Position numbers and translations under genes: made by a program | Origin: Cyanoderma ruficeps | Taxonomy: Eukaryota > Chordata > Aves > Passeriformes > Timaliidae | DNA: 64,000 nt | NCBI GenBank assembly: GCA_008694505.1 | Contig: VZDJ01000046.1 | Span: forward strand, 402,489 to 466,488 | Direction of reading: 5' to 3' | Shown: in pieces, positions 22,521 to 33,541 of the stretch | Numbering within the stretch: the stretch's first letter is position 1 | Layout: each line of letters begins with the position of its first letter | Notes under the pieces: generated by a model | What the model was told of the DNA's origin: nothing | The model's database searches: none | Seen by the model: the letters and a program-made list of their open reading frames with translations, nothing else

Positions 22521-23969
22521 TGGGGGTTTTTTTTCACCTGATCTTGCCCAATTTCTGCTCCAAGTGCAACATCCAAACCCTCAGGAAGGACCTGGCTGTC
22601 CTGTGCCACACCCACCACGCTGAGAGGAACCTCTGCAGCATCATTTGTGCTGTTCCCATTCCAGCTCCACCAGTTTGAAGCCAGGAAATCAGAGGGTTTA
22701 TCATAAATTGATGTCAAAAGCAAGACCCATCCGGTTTGCACACGCTCTCTTGGTGTCACTCGGCTCCCTTGGTTGTCAACTTCATCTCAAACATTGCTAA
22801 TTATATTTCTTTTTTTTTTTCCTGGAGTTCAATCACCCAAGGATTTGGGAGAGATCCCAAGCCACTACGCAGGCCAAGGTTTTATCTGTGACATCACGGA
22901 ATTACTGCCCTTCCAAGAGGCAATTCAAGACAGATCCTGCTTCCCACTCATCCCAGGGGTCGAGAGTTCTTTTGGCCTCGTCAGCTCACACCTCCACCAG
23001 TGCCCCTGGATTTTCCCTCGTTTAAGTGGGGACTTTCCTGATGAGGATTCGAGCAGGACGAGGCAGATTTAAGGCACACACACAGACCTGTTTCCTTTGC
23101 CAAGTGCCACTGGAGATGGGATCCAAGGTGAGCTATTCCCATCTGGAATGACAGGGCTGCTGAAATATTGCATTCCTATCCCGCTTCCTCCAGCATGAGG
23201 AAATTTCTCTTTGGTTCATCTGTACAATGACTGAATTAATTAGTTCCACTTTCCATACAGATTTTTTTTTTACCTGTGGAATTGCCACACTTTCAGCCCT
23301 CTTTCTTCTCTTTCCACCAGTTTTGCTTTAATAATTAAAAAAAAAAACAAAAAAAAAGCTTCTGGAAAATTGACAACTTGACCACGAGTCTTCATTACAA
23401 CACCTAAATTAATAATTGCACGGCTCAAGGAATCTGAGTTATGCTGGACGCCAGGCCTACATTATTTTATTTTGCACCCAATAACCTCCAGTTGCTCTCC
23501 CTCTCTCCCTATCATCACATTCCCACACCGTGAACCTTTGCTAAAGTGATTTATCACTCTCCTCCTCCCACAAACGTTCTTGAATATTGGAAGTGTAAAA
23601 ACCCAAAAGCCCAAGAAAAAAAAAAAATCTGAATTTCAGGGTGAGTGATGAAGATTTGATATTTGGAAGAAGAGATGGATATTGAAGGCTCAACCACCTC
23701 ATTCTGTGCTGTCTTGTTTGGGTTTTTAAGTGTTTACAGCTTTAAGTGCCCACATGAGGTCTAAACTCTAAAATATCCTATATCTCCTTAGATAAACAGA
23801 GCCATAAAAATAAGGCTATGGATTCTCCAAACCTCAGGCTTCCAAAATGAAATCTCAGCAAGTGCTCACAAGGATTGTTCTGTCAGAATTCTTCACTTCT
23901 ACCTCAACTCTTTCCTGGTGTAATAATCCCAGTGACAGGATGTCGTGACATCGTGAGGGTCAAGGAAGG

Positions 23970-24345
23970 TGACAGAAGAAAAAAGTGATTTTCCCAGCCT
24001 GAGGGAATCCAAACCCTCCAGGCCTTTACAAGACAGAGCTGAACCCCAACTAGAAATCAAACCCAGCTTTGCTAAACTCATCTTTGCATGTCCCTCATGG
24101 AAAAAAAGTGATTTTCCCAGCCTGAGGGAATCCAAATCCTCCAGGGCTTTACAAGACAGAGCTGAACCCCAGCTAGAAATCAAACCCAGCTTTGCTAAAA
24201 CTCATCTTTGCAAGTTCCTCATGGAAAAAAAACGATTTTCCCAGCCTGAGGGAATCCAAACCTTTGAGGCCTTTACAAGACAGAGCTGAAGCCCAGCTAG
24301 AAACCAAACCCAGCTTTGCTAAAACTCCTCTTTTCAAGCTCCTCG
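23970..24345 (+). repeat. 123-bp tandem repeat, 3 copies
   Basis: GATTTTCCCAGCCTGAGGGA recurs at 23987, 24110 and 24234. Units contain TTTACAAGACAGAGCTGAA, AGAAATCAAACCCAGCTTTG and a CTCATGGAAAAAAA junction. Because 123 is a multiple of three, an open frame runs through the first two units and looks protein-like (KSDFPSLRESK), but this is a repeat artefact. Confidence 0.93.
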
Positions 24346-24954
24346 GCCCGTGGGAGTTCTCTTCCCTCAGGACCATTCCCAGGCAGCTCTGCCTGGGGCT
24401 CACCTCTCCCTGTCATTGTCCCTGAACAATGGAGCCTTGCTGTGGGAGACCATTAAACACAGCGATTGGAAACTCCAGCAGCAGCAAATTCCCATCACGA
24501 TTTGATCCTTATCTCCCTCTCAAACCCGGCCAGAGCTTTCTGTAGGTGACAACCTCTCAAATGTCACTTCCTCCTCAGCCAGCAGTGCCCCAATCTCAGG
24601 TGCAGCTTCTACACGAGTCACAGCCCCCCCCAACACAGAGGTTACTACAACGTTACACGCTCCCAAAAACACGGAGTAGGGGTGGTGGGGCCTCCCAACC
24701 TCACAGCACCTGGGTGGGGAACAGCCAAACCCCACAGTCCTGCCCCAAAGGACGCCATGTGCTCGGTAGGATTTTCTAGTGGAAGGTTCTGGGATTTTAG
24801 GATGGAGGGAAATCCTTGGATCAGCCTCTGAGAGATGGGGAGGAGGAGGAGGGGAGAGGATAAAAGTGCCAGCACAGGGGGAATTCCAACCCAGTGGATC
24901 CCACTTAGCAGGGAAGGAAGAACCAGTCTCCTTATGGAATCTGCTCAAACAGAT

Positions 24955-25075
24955 TTTTGTTTGGTTTGTTTTTCTGGGTTTGTGTTTTTTTGAGGTTTTT
25001 TGGGGGGTTTTTGTGGTTTTTTTTTTGGTTTGTTGGGGTTTTTTTTNTTGTTGTTGTTGTTGTTTTGGGGAAAAA
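24955..25075 (+). repeat. T/G-rich low-complexity tract with an N
   Basis: Runs of T and G (TTTGGGGGGTTTTTG, TTGTTGTTGTTGTTGTT) surround one undetermined base at 25047. The tract length is probably uncertain. Confidence 0.8.
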
Positions 25076-26061
25076 AAGTTGCAGATTCTTGTAGGTTTCA
25101 CTCTTTCAAGCCTTTCTTCGACCACGCCTGGATAAATCCATACAGAGGCTTCCTGAGCCTCCTCTGAGAGTCTTAGGATGGACAGACAGACATGGAAGGA
25201 TCCACAATCTTGGGTCCTACCCAAGAAGAATAACCCAGAAGTTATTCCAGCATCCAGCAAAAAGAGGAAACAACAGTTGCTCCTGGACAAAACACAGCTT
25301 TTCCTTTTCCAACACAGTTTTCCTGAATTTTCCTGAATGCACAGCAACCACTCTGATCCCAAAGTTTTCTGCGGATGTTACCACAGAGTTCCCCATTTTA
25401 TGCCCTCATGGAAGGTTTCTCCCAGGCTGCTGAACACAGAGGAATTTCCCCAGGCCTGCAGAGAGGAGAGCACTGGACTCCAACAACCAGCAGGTTGTTA
25501 AATCGGGAGGGATTTCTCTGGGAACGGGACAAGGCACGGATGGTTTTCTCCAAGGTACAGCATGGTTGCTGCACGTAGAAATAAACTTCCATCCAGTTTC
25601 CTGCCAAAACAGGCCTTCACCTTCCCCTGGACAAATTACCAAAAAAGTTTGGCACGTAACACGTAAAGGAAAAAAATCTCTCAGTGGATGAGCGGGGAAG
25701 ATGTGACTCAGTTCAGCTGCGGAGGGCTGGAGATGATCCCGTTTCCTGCAGAGGACTTTATGGGATGGAGGTGACATGAGGAACAGCTCTTCTGGCACCA
25801 CGGCCAGCAGGAGCACCACCAGAAACTCCTCCGAGCAGGAGACCTGCACAGGTCATGAAGGAAGAATTTCCCTTCCCTTCTCCAGCGAGGGGGAACAAAC
25901 TCCGAGAGATCCCACGGCAGAGAAATGAATCAATTTCGGGTCTTTGGTGGTGCACCTGAACCACAAGGCTGAAGAATTTCTCCTTTTTTCCCCCCCTCAT
26001 CTCCTTACACCAAACCTTACTCAGGAAGTTTCAAGCCCATCAGAACAAAAAACAAAAAACA

Positions 26062-26117
26062 NNNNNNNNNNNNNNNNNNNNNNNNNNNNNNNNNNNNNNN
26101 NNNNNNNNNNNNNNNNN
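26062..26117. other. Assembly gap (56 N)
   Basis: Undetermined bases between A/C-rich simple sequence (AACAAAAAACA and CCCCAAAACAAACAAAC). The gap probably covers a simple repeat; its true size is unknown. Another single N lies at 26555 in a T-run. Confidence 0.98.
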
Positions 26118-26931
26118 CCCCAAAACAAACAAACAAACAAAAATTTAAAATTTTTATTTTAGGTGAAAACCTCAACCCCCCAAGACCTAATTCTCCTGGA
26201 ACGACCCGCTCTGTCCACAAACAAGCAGAAGCAGAGAAAGAAGGGCTGGGGAGGGAAAGGAAAGGTTTGTTTCCTCTGCCCTTCATCCTCTCAAGAATGA
26301 AACAACAATCAGGGAGATTTACGAAGGATTTTCAACCCCACCGTGCCAGTGGAATGCACGGGCCAGGCGGCAACAGGGCCTTTCACTGCCGATTTAAGAG
26401 GCATTAGCTCTGCCCCTGGCAGCCTGTGCCAGGAATTTTCCCCCCACGCTGTCCCCTCCTGGGCTGGACAGCTCCTGGACCCCCAATCCAAATTCCTGCT
26501 CCTTGTCCGGCCACTGATTATTTTTATTTCGTTTATTTTTTTTTTTTTTTTTTTNCCTAACATTGTTTTTTTTTTTGGCCTGGAGCCTGCTCTGGTGTAG
26601 GGAACAAGGAGCTGGGGGTTTTGGTGCAGGGAAGCAGGAAAACGGGGAGCAGTGGGATGGAAGATGAAGAATTAACCCAGGGAAGAAAATAAAAGGTTTG
26701 TTTGAACTCATTAACTCATTAACTCATTAACTATATGGTGGTTTGGAAGGGGAGGAGAAAAAAAAATTCCAAACCCCCCAAAAAGAGACAGATTTTGAGA
26801 ATATTGTGCCTTTTCTTTGGGGGATTTTGGGGGAGGGGGGAACAGTTTGTGGGGTTTTGGGGTTGGATTTTTTTTGCACTACTGAATATCCTTTCATGCC
26901 AGGATCTCAGCTCCATCCCTGACACGGGGTT

Positions 26932-27328
26932 AGAGAAATCCATGCTCTCAGGCACAGGGTGAGATGGGTGAGGTGTCCTGTGCAGGGCCACGAGTTGGAC
27001 TCAATCCTGGCAGGTCCCTTCCAACTCAAGATATTCCATGATTTTTAATCTAAAATTGGGCCTAAAATGACAAAGAAAACAAAGGACATTTCTAGATGTC
27101 ACTTATAAAAAATGCTCATAATCATCCCTGACTTGGTTTTGAGCAGTTCCTGGTGGGATTCGGGGCCAGGAAAGGACAAGAATTTACACAGGATTTTCAA
27201 GCCAGGAGACCAAGGGAAGTGGCCCAGGTGCTCAGCGGTCTGAATTTCCTGAGACAAACTTGAGCCCCATGGAAACTCTGTTCCATCTGCTCCTTCCACA
27301 AATCCCAGATTCCAAGAAGCCAAAACAT
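26932..27328 (+). repeat. Direct duplication, copy 2
   Basis: Near-identical to 18207-18638, in the same orientation and 8.7 kb away. It lacks about 36 internal bases after GGAAAGGAC. The flanks of the two copies do not match. This is either a segmental duplication within intron 1 or two insertions of one unnamed dispersed element. Confidence 0.9.
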
Positions 27329-28501
27329 CATCTATAAACCTGCAGAAGCAGCTTTGATTTTCAGTTCCAAGCCAAGAAGATCCAAACTCATGGTCTTCCT
27401 CACCAGCTTCTCCTGTCTGGGAGGAGCTGCACAGAATAAACGATATTTGGCATTTGAAATCTAAACAAAGAAGTCCCAAAACCCCAGAAATGTTCCCTCT
27501 GCTTCTTGCACTGATGCTGGTTTTTATTTATTCCGGCAGGTTTACCAAGAAGAAATGAGAAAACATCACACGGGGGAGTAAGGACATTCCTTCAAAAGAA
27601 TGACAGAGCTTCAAAAGGATAATTTTAATTATCCTAATTAATAATAATAATAATCGTATCCTTCAAAGGGATAATTCCAGTTCCCAAAACACCTTCCTGC
27701 CCACCCTTCTGGCTCTCTGCACCTCAAACCCCTGACACAAGGCATGACCAAACCCTGCAGAGATCCAGCCAGAGCTGGAAGTTCCACAGGGAGAACTCTG
27801 CTCGGGGCAGTGCAGGGATCAGACCTTTTGACTCAGACCAGGCACAGCATTAAAAAAAAATAATAATAACAATAATAAATGGCAGACATTGAGATGGGAG
27901 CCTTTATTTTTATTTTTTCCCTCCAAACTGCACATCATTAACTGTCAAGGCTCGCTGCCACCGGATGTTGTGAAGCCCAAAATGATGAACAGGCTCCAAG
28001 AGGGATTAAACAAACCCAGGGAAGGGAGGATCATCCAGATGGGTGATGAAACACCAGGGCTCGGGAAGCCTTTAAACCACAGGCTGCCAGGAGGGAGCAG
28101 GACACGTCAGGAGCCACATCACTGGTCCCAGTTCCCCTTGGATCCCCCAGAGATCCCTGTCTGTCTGGAGAAACCTTGGATCTGACCCCCCTTTGGCAGC
28201 TGCTGTGCTCCCAGCCACCTGCAAGATGCTTCTGGCTCCAGCCACAGCATTTGGACATTTAAAATTGAACCCACCCGCACTCTGGAACCCTTTGGATGAC
28301 GGCAAGAACGGCCCCAGAGGCGTCAAGAACACACCACACTGATATTTTTGCATTTGGGACCTTCCGGGGCTTATAAAAGAGAGAGAGAGAGAACTTTTGA
28401 TGGATAATTAAGTAACAGGACAAGGGGGAACGCTTAGAAATAAAGAGATTTAGATGAGGTGCTATGGAAAAGATCTCGGCTGTTGAAAAACAGGTTATCC
28501 A

Positions 28502-29088
28502 GTGTCAGAGTCCAGGGCGTCCCTTTGGATGACCTGGGACCCGAGGAAGGGAGTTTGAACCCTGGGCAGGGGGTGTGGAGCCGGTCCAGGGGGGTTGGAG
28601 ACCTTGGCACAGAGCCCAGGAAGACACTGGGTTTGATTTTAGTCCATGGGAGAGGCTTCCAACACTGAGAGAGGAATTACAAACCACAAAGGTGTGAAAA
28701 CAGCAGTTTAGCACAGCACGGAGTGAGAAATTTTGTAGTTTTGGGGTTCTTAGAATGGAGGTGAGCGAGAGGGACAAGATGGAGGATTCAGGGTGTTGCC
28801 CTAAGTCCCTCTCCTTCTTCCTCGTCCTCCATCTCCTGATGTGGTGATGACACAAAGGAGTTTGAGGGGGTTGGGCCAAGGTAGAAATGACCCTTCTAGT
28901 ACAGGTGCTGCACATTGGCACAAAATTGTAAATAGTGGACACGGAACTCTCTGTATAAGAGCAAAGCAACGCCCCACGGGCAGGCAGTGGTCTCGTGTCC
29001 CAGCTGCTGTCCGGAGAAAATTTTGAGTTATCAAATAATAAACAACATGAGAAACCTGAAAACAAGGCCTTGAGGACTCTGCTCTTTT
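28502..29088 (+). mobile_element. Probable solo LTR
   Basis: Begins TGTCAGAGTCCAGGG and ends CTCTGCTCTTTTCA, so TG...CA. Inside are CTGTATAAGAGC (TATA-like, about 28950) and CAAATAATAAACAAC (AATAAA at about 29036), in the order and spacing of an LTR. I see no target-site duplication and no partner LTR, so the exact limits are inferred. Confidence 0.55.
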
Positions 29089-29170
29089 CACGTGACGCAG
29101 CTCGGGGCTTTTAGAGAGCCAAGGACTTTTAACAACCTGAACCTCGGGTGAGAAACCAAACCCGAGAGCC

Positions 29171-29245
29171 CAGAGAAGCCGTGGCTGCCCCATCCCTGGA
29201 AGCGTCCCAGGCCAGGTGGGATGGGGCTGGAGCAATCCCAGCACG
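29171..29245 (+). mobile_element. CR1 LINE fragment
   Basis: AGAGAAGCCGTGGCTGCCCC and CCCTGGAAGCGTCCCAGGCC match the CR1 3' region. It runs directly into the minisatellite at 29246, whose unit may derive from it. Confidence 0.7.
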
Positions 29246-29546
29246 GGGCTCCCAGGTCCCGGCAGGGCTCCCAGGCCCCGGCAGGGCTCCCAGGCCCCAG
29301 CAGAGCTCCCAGGTCCTAGTAGTAGGGCTCCCAGGTCCTAGCAGGGCTCCCAGGCCCCGGCAGGGCTCCCAGGTCCCGGGAGGGCTCCCGGGCCCCGGCA
29401 GGGCTCCCAGGTCCCGGCAGGGCTCCCAGGTCCCGGCAGGGCTCCCAGGTCCTAGTAGTAGGGCTCCCAGGTCCTAGCAGGGCTCCCAGGCCCCGGCAGG
29501 GCTCCCAGGTCCCGGCAGGGCTCCCAGGTCCCGGCAGGGCTCCCAC
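29246..29546 (+). repeat. GC-rich minisatellite, about 19-bp unit, about 16 copies
   Basis: Units of the type GGGCTCCCAGGTCCCGGCA, with variants GGCCCCGGCA and GGTCCTAGTAGTA. The variant pair AGTAGTAGGGCTCCCAGG occurs twice, about 135 bases apart, showing a higher-order duplication. Frequent GGG and CCC runs could form G-quadruplexes. Confidence 0.95.
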
Positions 29547-29700
29547 CCACAGCGGCCCCGGGCACGCTGGGCTGTGGGCACGGCTCGCACGGCTCCCGCG
29601 GGCCATGTGTCAGTGTCACTCTCCCGCTGCCAGGGAATGCGGCTCACTTCCCACTCCCTTCCCATTTGTCTCCCTCACACCTCGGGCAGCCCTTTTGTCC

Positions 29701-29730
29701 CCTTTGGGGTGTGTGTGGGGGGGGGGGGGN
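29701..29730 (+). repeat. G-rich homopolymer tract ending in N
   Basis: GTGTGTG followed by a G-run ending in an undetermined base at 29730; probably a sequencing break. Confidence 0.85.
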
Positions 29731-30537
29731 AATGAGCTTCTCCTTCCTTCCCCAGCCCTAGTTTTATATCCAGGACCTGGAGGTCCCAGCTGGAAGCAGA
29801 GACTGGCTCTTGGTCAACTTCTGGATAAATGACAACTTCTAGAAACAAGCATGTGGATTCAGGGAGGAGGGGGGGTCAGCTCTCCCCTCCCCTCACAACA
29901 TTACCAGCCCCTATTAGATATCCCTGGGAGGTCAGCTCGTGGAGGATTGGGATGGTTGGGCGGTTTGACACATCATCTCAGCTATTTTGGGAGCAGTTTA
30001 CGGGTCTGCAATTCCTCCCCTGCACAGCCCCGATAGCTTTTCCACTCTAATGTCACATTATCCTCGTGGCAGGTTTCAAAACTAAACAGGTGAAAAAACA
30101 AACTTTCAGGGCGCTGGGCAGAGCAGGATGCACGAGAGGCATTGGGGTGATGGGGTGGTGGAAGTTCAGCCTCGTCCTGAGCCCCAACACAGGCTGTGGG
30201 AATCCCTTGTGAGCACAGAGGCTGATTCTGGACAAAACTCAACGGGAAGATACTCGAAGGCTCTTGGAGGAAACTCATCCCATGACACAAAAGGTGTTTT
30301 GTGAATGACTTTCTGAAGGAGCCTTGCAGTCCTGAGGCTTCCCAAGCCTTAAATGGGACTTTGAGGGTCAAATCTCCAGCTAAACGAAACAACCCTGGCC
30401 AAGGTTTCAAACTCAGGTATGGATGAGATTTCCCCACCAGTGCAGGGGAATCTGCTCTTGCTGCTGCACCCAGGAAGTCACCAACACCACAAACCATTTT
30501 TCTGCTCCAGATTCAGGGGCACTGTGTGCTCCTTCCT

Positions 30538-30765
30538 TCACAGAATCACAGAATGTGTAGGTTGGAAGAGACTTTCAAGATCATTGGGTCCAACCCAGCC
30601 CCGACACCTCAGCTAGGTCACGGTGTCAAGTGCCACATCCAGTCTCTTTTTAAACACATCCAGGGATGGTGACTCCACCACCTCCCTGGGCAGACTATTC
30701 CAATATTTAATCACTCTTTCAGTGAAAAAACTTCTTCCTGATATCCAACCTGTATTTCCCCTTCC
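30538..30765 (-). mobile_element. CR1 LINE fragment
   Basis: The plus strand shows the inverted 3' end (ACAGAATCACAGAATGTGTA). It continues through TCACGGTGTCAAGTGCCAC and the end of CR1 ORF2 (minus-strand [11 protein letters not shown]). Same subfamily as 21248-21710; truncated at about 30765. Confidence 0.9.
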
Positions 30766-31394
30766 ATCCCTCTGTCCTTCCTTCCTTCCCTGCCACCCCC
30801 TGAGCACTGCCCTTGCCCTGGGGCAGCCCCCAGAGCCCTGCTCCTCCACACCCCAAGAGGAAAAGGGAAAGAACAAACAGCACGAACATCTGCCCTCAAC
30901 CTCCTGATGCTCCTTCACCACCACAGGAACGGTGTCACCTTCCTTCGAGGGCCAGCCCCGTTTTTTTGTGGCAGGGAAGCGGACGCTGGGGTTAATCAGA
31001 GGGGATAAATAAATCAATATTGGTGTTTTTTAACAGGCCTCAGCCACCTCCTGAATGTGACTTGACTACAGAACACTGGCAAGGACCTCAGCCAGACCCA
31101 CCCTGGCCAACACTTCAGGTGAACACCCTCAGGATACTTGCTGAGTTCAGCACATACCTGGGTTGGTTTTATTTTATTTTTTTTTTTATACTACATAAAG
31201 TCTGTCTGAACAAAGAGCCACGTTAACCAAAATACTCCAGGCCAGGGAAAGCCACAGTTTTATTCTGTGAGTGCTGCTGAGCAGACAGGACTGCACAGCA
31301 CCCATAAAAAAATGGGAAAAAGAAGGAGAGGCATTTTTTTATACAGTGATAGGATGAGCAGGAAGAGTTTTAAACTAAAAGAGGAGATACTTTG

Positions 31395-31585
31395 ATTAGA
31401 TACAAGGAAGAAATTCTTCCCTGTAAGGCACCACATCCCTGGAAATGTCCAAGGCCAGGCTGGATGAGGCTTAGACCGACCTGGGATAGTGGGAGGTGTC
31501 CCTGCCCATGGCAGGGGGTGAAATTTTAAAGTCCCTTCCAACCCAACCCAATTTTAAAGTCCCTCCCAACCCAACCCAACCTCTG
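31395..31585 (+). mobile_element. CR1 LINE 3'-end fragment
   Basis: GAAATTCTTCCCTGTAAGGC, TGGAAATGTCCAAGGCCAGG, GGTGTCCCTGCCCATGGCAG and AAAGTCCCTTCCAACCCAAC in order, sense on the plus strand. A short tandem duplication of the end (AAAGTCCCTCCCAACCCAAC) follows. Confidence 0.9.
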
Positions 31586-31779
31586 ATCCACTTCAAAGCG
31601 ATGCATTTGCGCTCGACAACTGAAAGGCAAATCCTTTGTGCCTGGTATTAAAGCAGCACGTGGGGCACACTCCACCAACCAGTATTAAGGGAAAAAAAAG
31701 CATTTCCTTCCTGTATTGATCACCCACCCGAGCCCACAAAGTGGCATTAAAAAGGCAGGGGAGAGGACAGCAAGCCAAG

Positions 31780-32040
31780 CGTTATACATAGCAAATTCTG
31801 ATTAGATTATGAAACTTTAAGAAGATCTTAACAAGTGGACAGTGTGCATTTTACGTAATTAGCTTGTTACTTATAAATGCCCCCCGTGGTGCCAGTGGCA
31901 GATTTTCGCCACCTAAAATAGCCTAAAGCCGTCGGATTCGGGAGCTCCTGCCATCCCAATTTAGACCGACTCAAACACACAAACCACGAGGCGGTTTCGT
32001 TACACCGAGATTAAGAATTGAATCGGCTCTTGTGTGCCTG
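31780..32040. other. AT-rich single-copy island, possible conserved noncoding element
   Basis: Not related to any repeat in the window. Contains CTGATTAGATTATGAAAC, ACGTAATTAGCTTG and CACCTAAAATAGCC. It changes abruptly to ordinary intron on both sides. It may be an enhancer; only cross-species alignment can tell. Confidence 0.28.
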
Positions 32041-32879
32041 GACGGTGGAAGGGGTACAAGATTACAGAGGGCAAAGACACATTATGTCACAGCCCAATCC
32101 TCCCTGAATGTGGCAGCTGTTCCTCACGGTGTTTGGGGAGATTTCGGGTTACTTTTTTTGGGGGGGGGACACGGGACAGAGCCTGGCTTTAGGGCTGGAT
32201 GTGAAGTTGTGGGATGCCACAGCTGCATCCATATTCATCGAGCCCAGAGCTGCTCCCCGGCCCTGTGAGACTCATCCTTCATCAAACTCGGGCTGTTCCA
32301 CTGCAATTCCAAGAACCAGCTCAGAGCCAGCCTCGAGTTACAACCGCTGCCCAAAAAAGGTGACCTCAGGAGCAGCAGGGCAGGTAAAGAAACCGTTTCA
32401 TTTTGCAAGAGCTGGGGAGTGTTTGAGAAGTCCCAACAAAAGCAGAGCTTACCCTGTGTTATCCCCCTGCCAGTCCTCTGCATCCCTGGTGCCTGCAGTT
32501 AAAGGGAAAAAAACCCACTAATTCTAATTAATTTTAATTTTAAAAATTCTAATTTAAAAGTGCAAGAAAATAGGATAGGAATTATCTTGAGGAAGAAAAA
32601 AAGATAAACGCTCACGGGAAGAGTGTCCACAGGTTTAGAGTTATCCCAGCATGTAAACATCACCCAAAACACCCTCGACCCATCTGTCCATCTGTGAGAG
32701 TTCCCATTTCCTAAAACACCCATCGACAGCTCAGAAAAGCAGCAGAGCAGAAAGACAGTTCCTAAATCATGGATGACCCAGAAAAATGATGTTGTATCTT
32801 CCAGGACTGAGGAATCAGTAAAGCCGCCATGGTTCTAATACTGAGTCCTTTCACTGGCCATTTCCAAGTCCCAAAGAAC

Positions 32880-33235
32880 TTGAGGAAAGAGGAAAATGCT
32901 TCTAGGACTCTCCGAAAGAGCTGGAGAGGGACTGGGGACAAGGCCTGGAGGGACAAGACACAGGGAATGGCTTCAAACTGCCAGAGGGCAGGGATGGATG
33001 GGAGATTGGGAAGGAATTCCTGGCTGGGAGGGTGGGGAGGCTCTGGCACAGGTTCCCAGAGAAGCTGTGGCTGTCCCTGGATCCCTGGAAGTGCCCAAGG
33101 CCAGGCTGGATGTGGCTTGGAGCCACCTGGGAGAGTGGAAGGTGTCCCTGCCCATGGCAGGGGGGTGACATGAGATGATTTATCCTTTACCCTTCCAATC
33201 CAAGCCCTTGAGTGACTCTGTGATTTCCCTTTGTC
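32880..33235 (+). mobile_element. CR1 LINE 3' region
   Basis: Sense-orientation CR1 from AGCTGGAGAGGGACTGGGGA through GGGAATGGCTTCAAACTGCC, CTGGATCCCTGGAAGTGCCC and CCCTGCCCATGGCAGG to a GACTCTGTGATTTC end. About 350 bases, closely related to the inverted copy at 63581-64000. Confidence 0.93.
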
Positions 33236-33461
33236 TTAACAGTTTTACTCTTTTGACCTCAGAAATTGAGGGGTTTGGGGCGGGGGGGGGAGGTCTATTC
33301 CCCAACCAATCTCCAGCTCAGGGTTTGAATCTTTTCCTTTAGAAAGACTGTTGAGTTTCAGCTGAATGGAGAGTGTCGGGTTTCATCTGTGACAAACTAC
33401 AGAGAGGCCAGAAGTCCCAGCTGAGAGATATCCCAACAGTCAGCACATTTGGGAAAAGCCA

Positions 33462-33541
33462 ACTGGTGCAATTTCTGCACAACTGCTGCAATTTCTGCAC
33501 AACTGCTGCAATTTCTGCACAACTGCTGCAATTTCTGCACC
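33462..33541 (+). repeat. 20-bp tandem repeat, 4 near-perfect copies
   Basis: The unit TGCAATTTCTGCACAACTGC repeats four times with essentially no change, pointing to recent expansion. The period gives a chance open frame. Confidence 0.95.

Noticed and set aside
24520..25362. 280-codon minus-strand ORF
   Set aside because: Runs through a T/G homopolymer tract and an N at 25047, with poly-Q/K low complexity; no recognisable domain.
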